Source: Bacillota bacterium (GTDB lineage: Bacteria > Bacillota_A > Clostridia > Lachnospirales > Lachnospiraceae). Taken from it: a stretch of DNA of 6,019 nt. Each line of letters begins with the position of its first letter. Within the stretch, counting starts at the first letter, position 1. The notes below the pieces were generated by a model. That model was not told the origin of the DNA. It did not search any database and saw nothing but the letters and a program-made list of their open reading frames with translations. Location of the stretch: contig JAEZSL010000431.1 in the NCBI GenBank assembly GCA_023443925.1, positions 1 through 6,019 of the forward strand. The letters are read 5' to 3'. Shown here one piece after another: positions 5,565 through 6,019 of this stretch. A program made the position numbers and the translations under genes.

Positions 5565-5580
5565 TTTATAAATCTATACC

Positions 5581-5709
5581 TTAATTTCGGAATCCACTGC
5601 ATGAAATCAGAATATGGTTATAACCATAGCACATTTTATTATTCAGTTTATTTTGTTTTTGTAAGCTGTCTTTTAAAAGTATTCCTTTTGTTAATTGTGT
5701 TGAATTCAT
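5581..5709 (-). CDS. 42-aa small ORF of unknown function with its own promoter and terminator
   Basis: ATG 5709 opens a 42-residue frame (MNSTQLTKG... to ...SCSGFRN, TAA at 5583-5581). The N-terminal half is polar and lysine/asparagine/glutamine-rich. The C-terminal part holds Cys27 and Cys37, flanking a YGYNHILIS segment. There is no clear signal peptide or membrane helix. The expression signals are strong: AAAGGAGA 7 nt before the ATG, a TTTACA-17-TATAGT promoter, and a hairpin plus U-tract terminator downstream. No product family is recognised. A leader-like half followed by a Cys-containing C-terminus is compatible with a secreted or modified peptide, but no modification enzyme or exporter is adjacent. 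It could also be a regulatory leader peptide for the cysteine-rich gene. Confidence 0.6.
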   Translation of the reverse strand: MNSTQLTKGILLKDSLQKQNKLNNKMCYGYNHILISCSGFRN

Positions 5710-5716
5710 AGCAATG

Positions 5717-5724
5717 TCTCCTTT
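5717..5724 (-). promoter_or_regulatory. Ribosome binding site of the 42-aa ORF
   Basis: AAAGGAGA on the minus strand ends 7 nt before ATG 5709. It is among the stronger Shine-Dalgarno matches in the window and is the main argument that this short frame is translated. Confidence 0.75.
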
Positions 5725-5755
5725 CTTTAATATTTTAAATGCATTTTGCCAATTG

Positions 5756-5784
5756 ACTATAACACAAATTTTGTAAATTGTAAA
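5756..5784 (-). promoter_or_regulatory. Sigma-A promoter of the 42-aa ORF unit
   Basis: TTTACA (5784-5779), a 17-bp spacer and TATAGT (5761-5756) lie on the minus strand. Each hexamer matches consensus in 5 of 6 positions, and TGT directly before the -10 adds an extended -10. Expected start is near 5749, giving a transcript of about 290 nt to the terminator at 5463. Confidence 0.75.
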
Positions 5785-5857
5785 GTTGAATTTTAAATTA
5801 CCACATCTATGATTCGGGTGTCAAAAGGTCTCTCTACATGTATTTTATGAATACAGT
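5785..5857. other. AT-rich intergenic spacer between the 42-aa ORF promoter and the palindromic element
   Basis: No gene is seen. A weak 6-bp hairpin (TGTATT/AATACA, about 5840-5856) adjoins the palindromic element. A TTGACA on the minus strand (5824-5819) lacks a matching -10. Confidence 0.4.
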
Positions 5858-6017
5858 GTATATATATTCAATTTTGCGTCGCCCGGCCGAGGACACTGCT
5901 TATATTTTGTCAAGACTCTGGCCAAAAATCAAGCCAGCCGGCTTGATTTTTGAGACGTTAGAGGCTTGTAAAAAATATAGTGTTCGAGGGAAAGGCAGCT
6001 AAATTGAATATATATAC
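5858..6017. repeat. 160-bp palindromic element with perfect 17-bp terminal inverted repeats (MITE-like)
   Basis: The ends 5858-5874 (GTATATATATTCAATTT) and 6001-6017 are exact reverse complements. Nested inside are GGACACT with 5979-5985, TATATTTT (5901-5908) with 5972-5979, CAAGACTCT (5911-5919) with 5960-5968 (one mismatch), and AAAAATCAAGCC (5924-5935) with 5940-5951 around an AGCC loop. Some outer pairings compete. Almost the whole element folds into one long hairpin and carries no ORF. This fits a non-autonomous miniature inverted-repeat element or a structured repeat. No target duplication can be checked because the right end is 2 bp from the window edge. Confidence 0.6.
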
Positions 6018-6019
6018 GC

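Noticed and set aside
5819..5824. Second TTGACA on the minus strand upstream of the 42-aa ORF
   Set aside because: No acceptable -10 at 16-18 bp. The TTTACA-17-TATAGT pair closer to the gene is much better.

Overview
The window looks like a chromosomal segment from a low-GC Gram-positive anaerobe, most likely a clostridium of the Lachnospiraceae type. The basis is AT-rich intergenic DNA, strong AGGAGG-type ribosome binding sites, a TTG start, PadR and REC-winged-helix-BTAD regulators, and a large secreted protein with InlB-type repeats. The exact taxon is inference. No rRNA, tRNA, CRISPR array or transposase gene was seen.

Left part, all on the minus strand (about 1-3800). A 5'-complete but 3'-truncated gene (2258 down to the window edge) encodes a secreted multidomain protein of more than 752 residues. 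Its order is signal peptide, cadherin-like domain, Ig-like domain, beta-helix-like coils, Ig-like domain, divergent InlB repeat, InlB B-repeat. Upstream of it lies an orphan response regulator whose output region is an OmpR-type winged helix plus a BTAD-like domain (SARP architecture). A terminator separates the two genes. Just after it, ahead of the surface gene, lies a pair of 9-bp direct repeats with an 11-bp period, 9 bp upstream of an extended -10. This is the geometry expected of a SARP-type operator, so the two genes may form a regulator-target pair.

Middle part, plus strand (3854-5174). A consensus sigma-A promoter (TTGACA-16-TATAAT) is embedded in a perfect 18+18 bp inverted repeat. 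It drives a two-gene operon: a PadR-family repressor (TTG start) and a class I SAM-dependent methyltransferase, overlapping by 23 bp. This looks like an autorepressed, inducer-responsive module. It ends in a perfect hairpin that may also serve the convergent gene on the other strand.

Right part, minus strand (5202-5790). One gene encodes a 69-aa cysteine-rich small protein. Upstream of it is a compact unit with promoter, strong ribosome binding site, a 42-aa ORF, a 3' hairpin and a U-tract terminator. The 42-aa product is unrecognised and is the most plausible new gene here. The window closes with a 160-bp palindromic element (5858-6017) with perfect 17-bp terminal inverted repeats, resembling a MITE or a large structured repeat.
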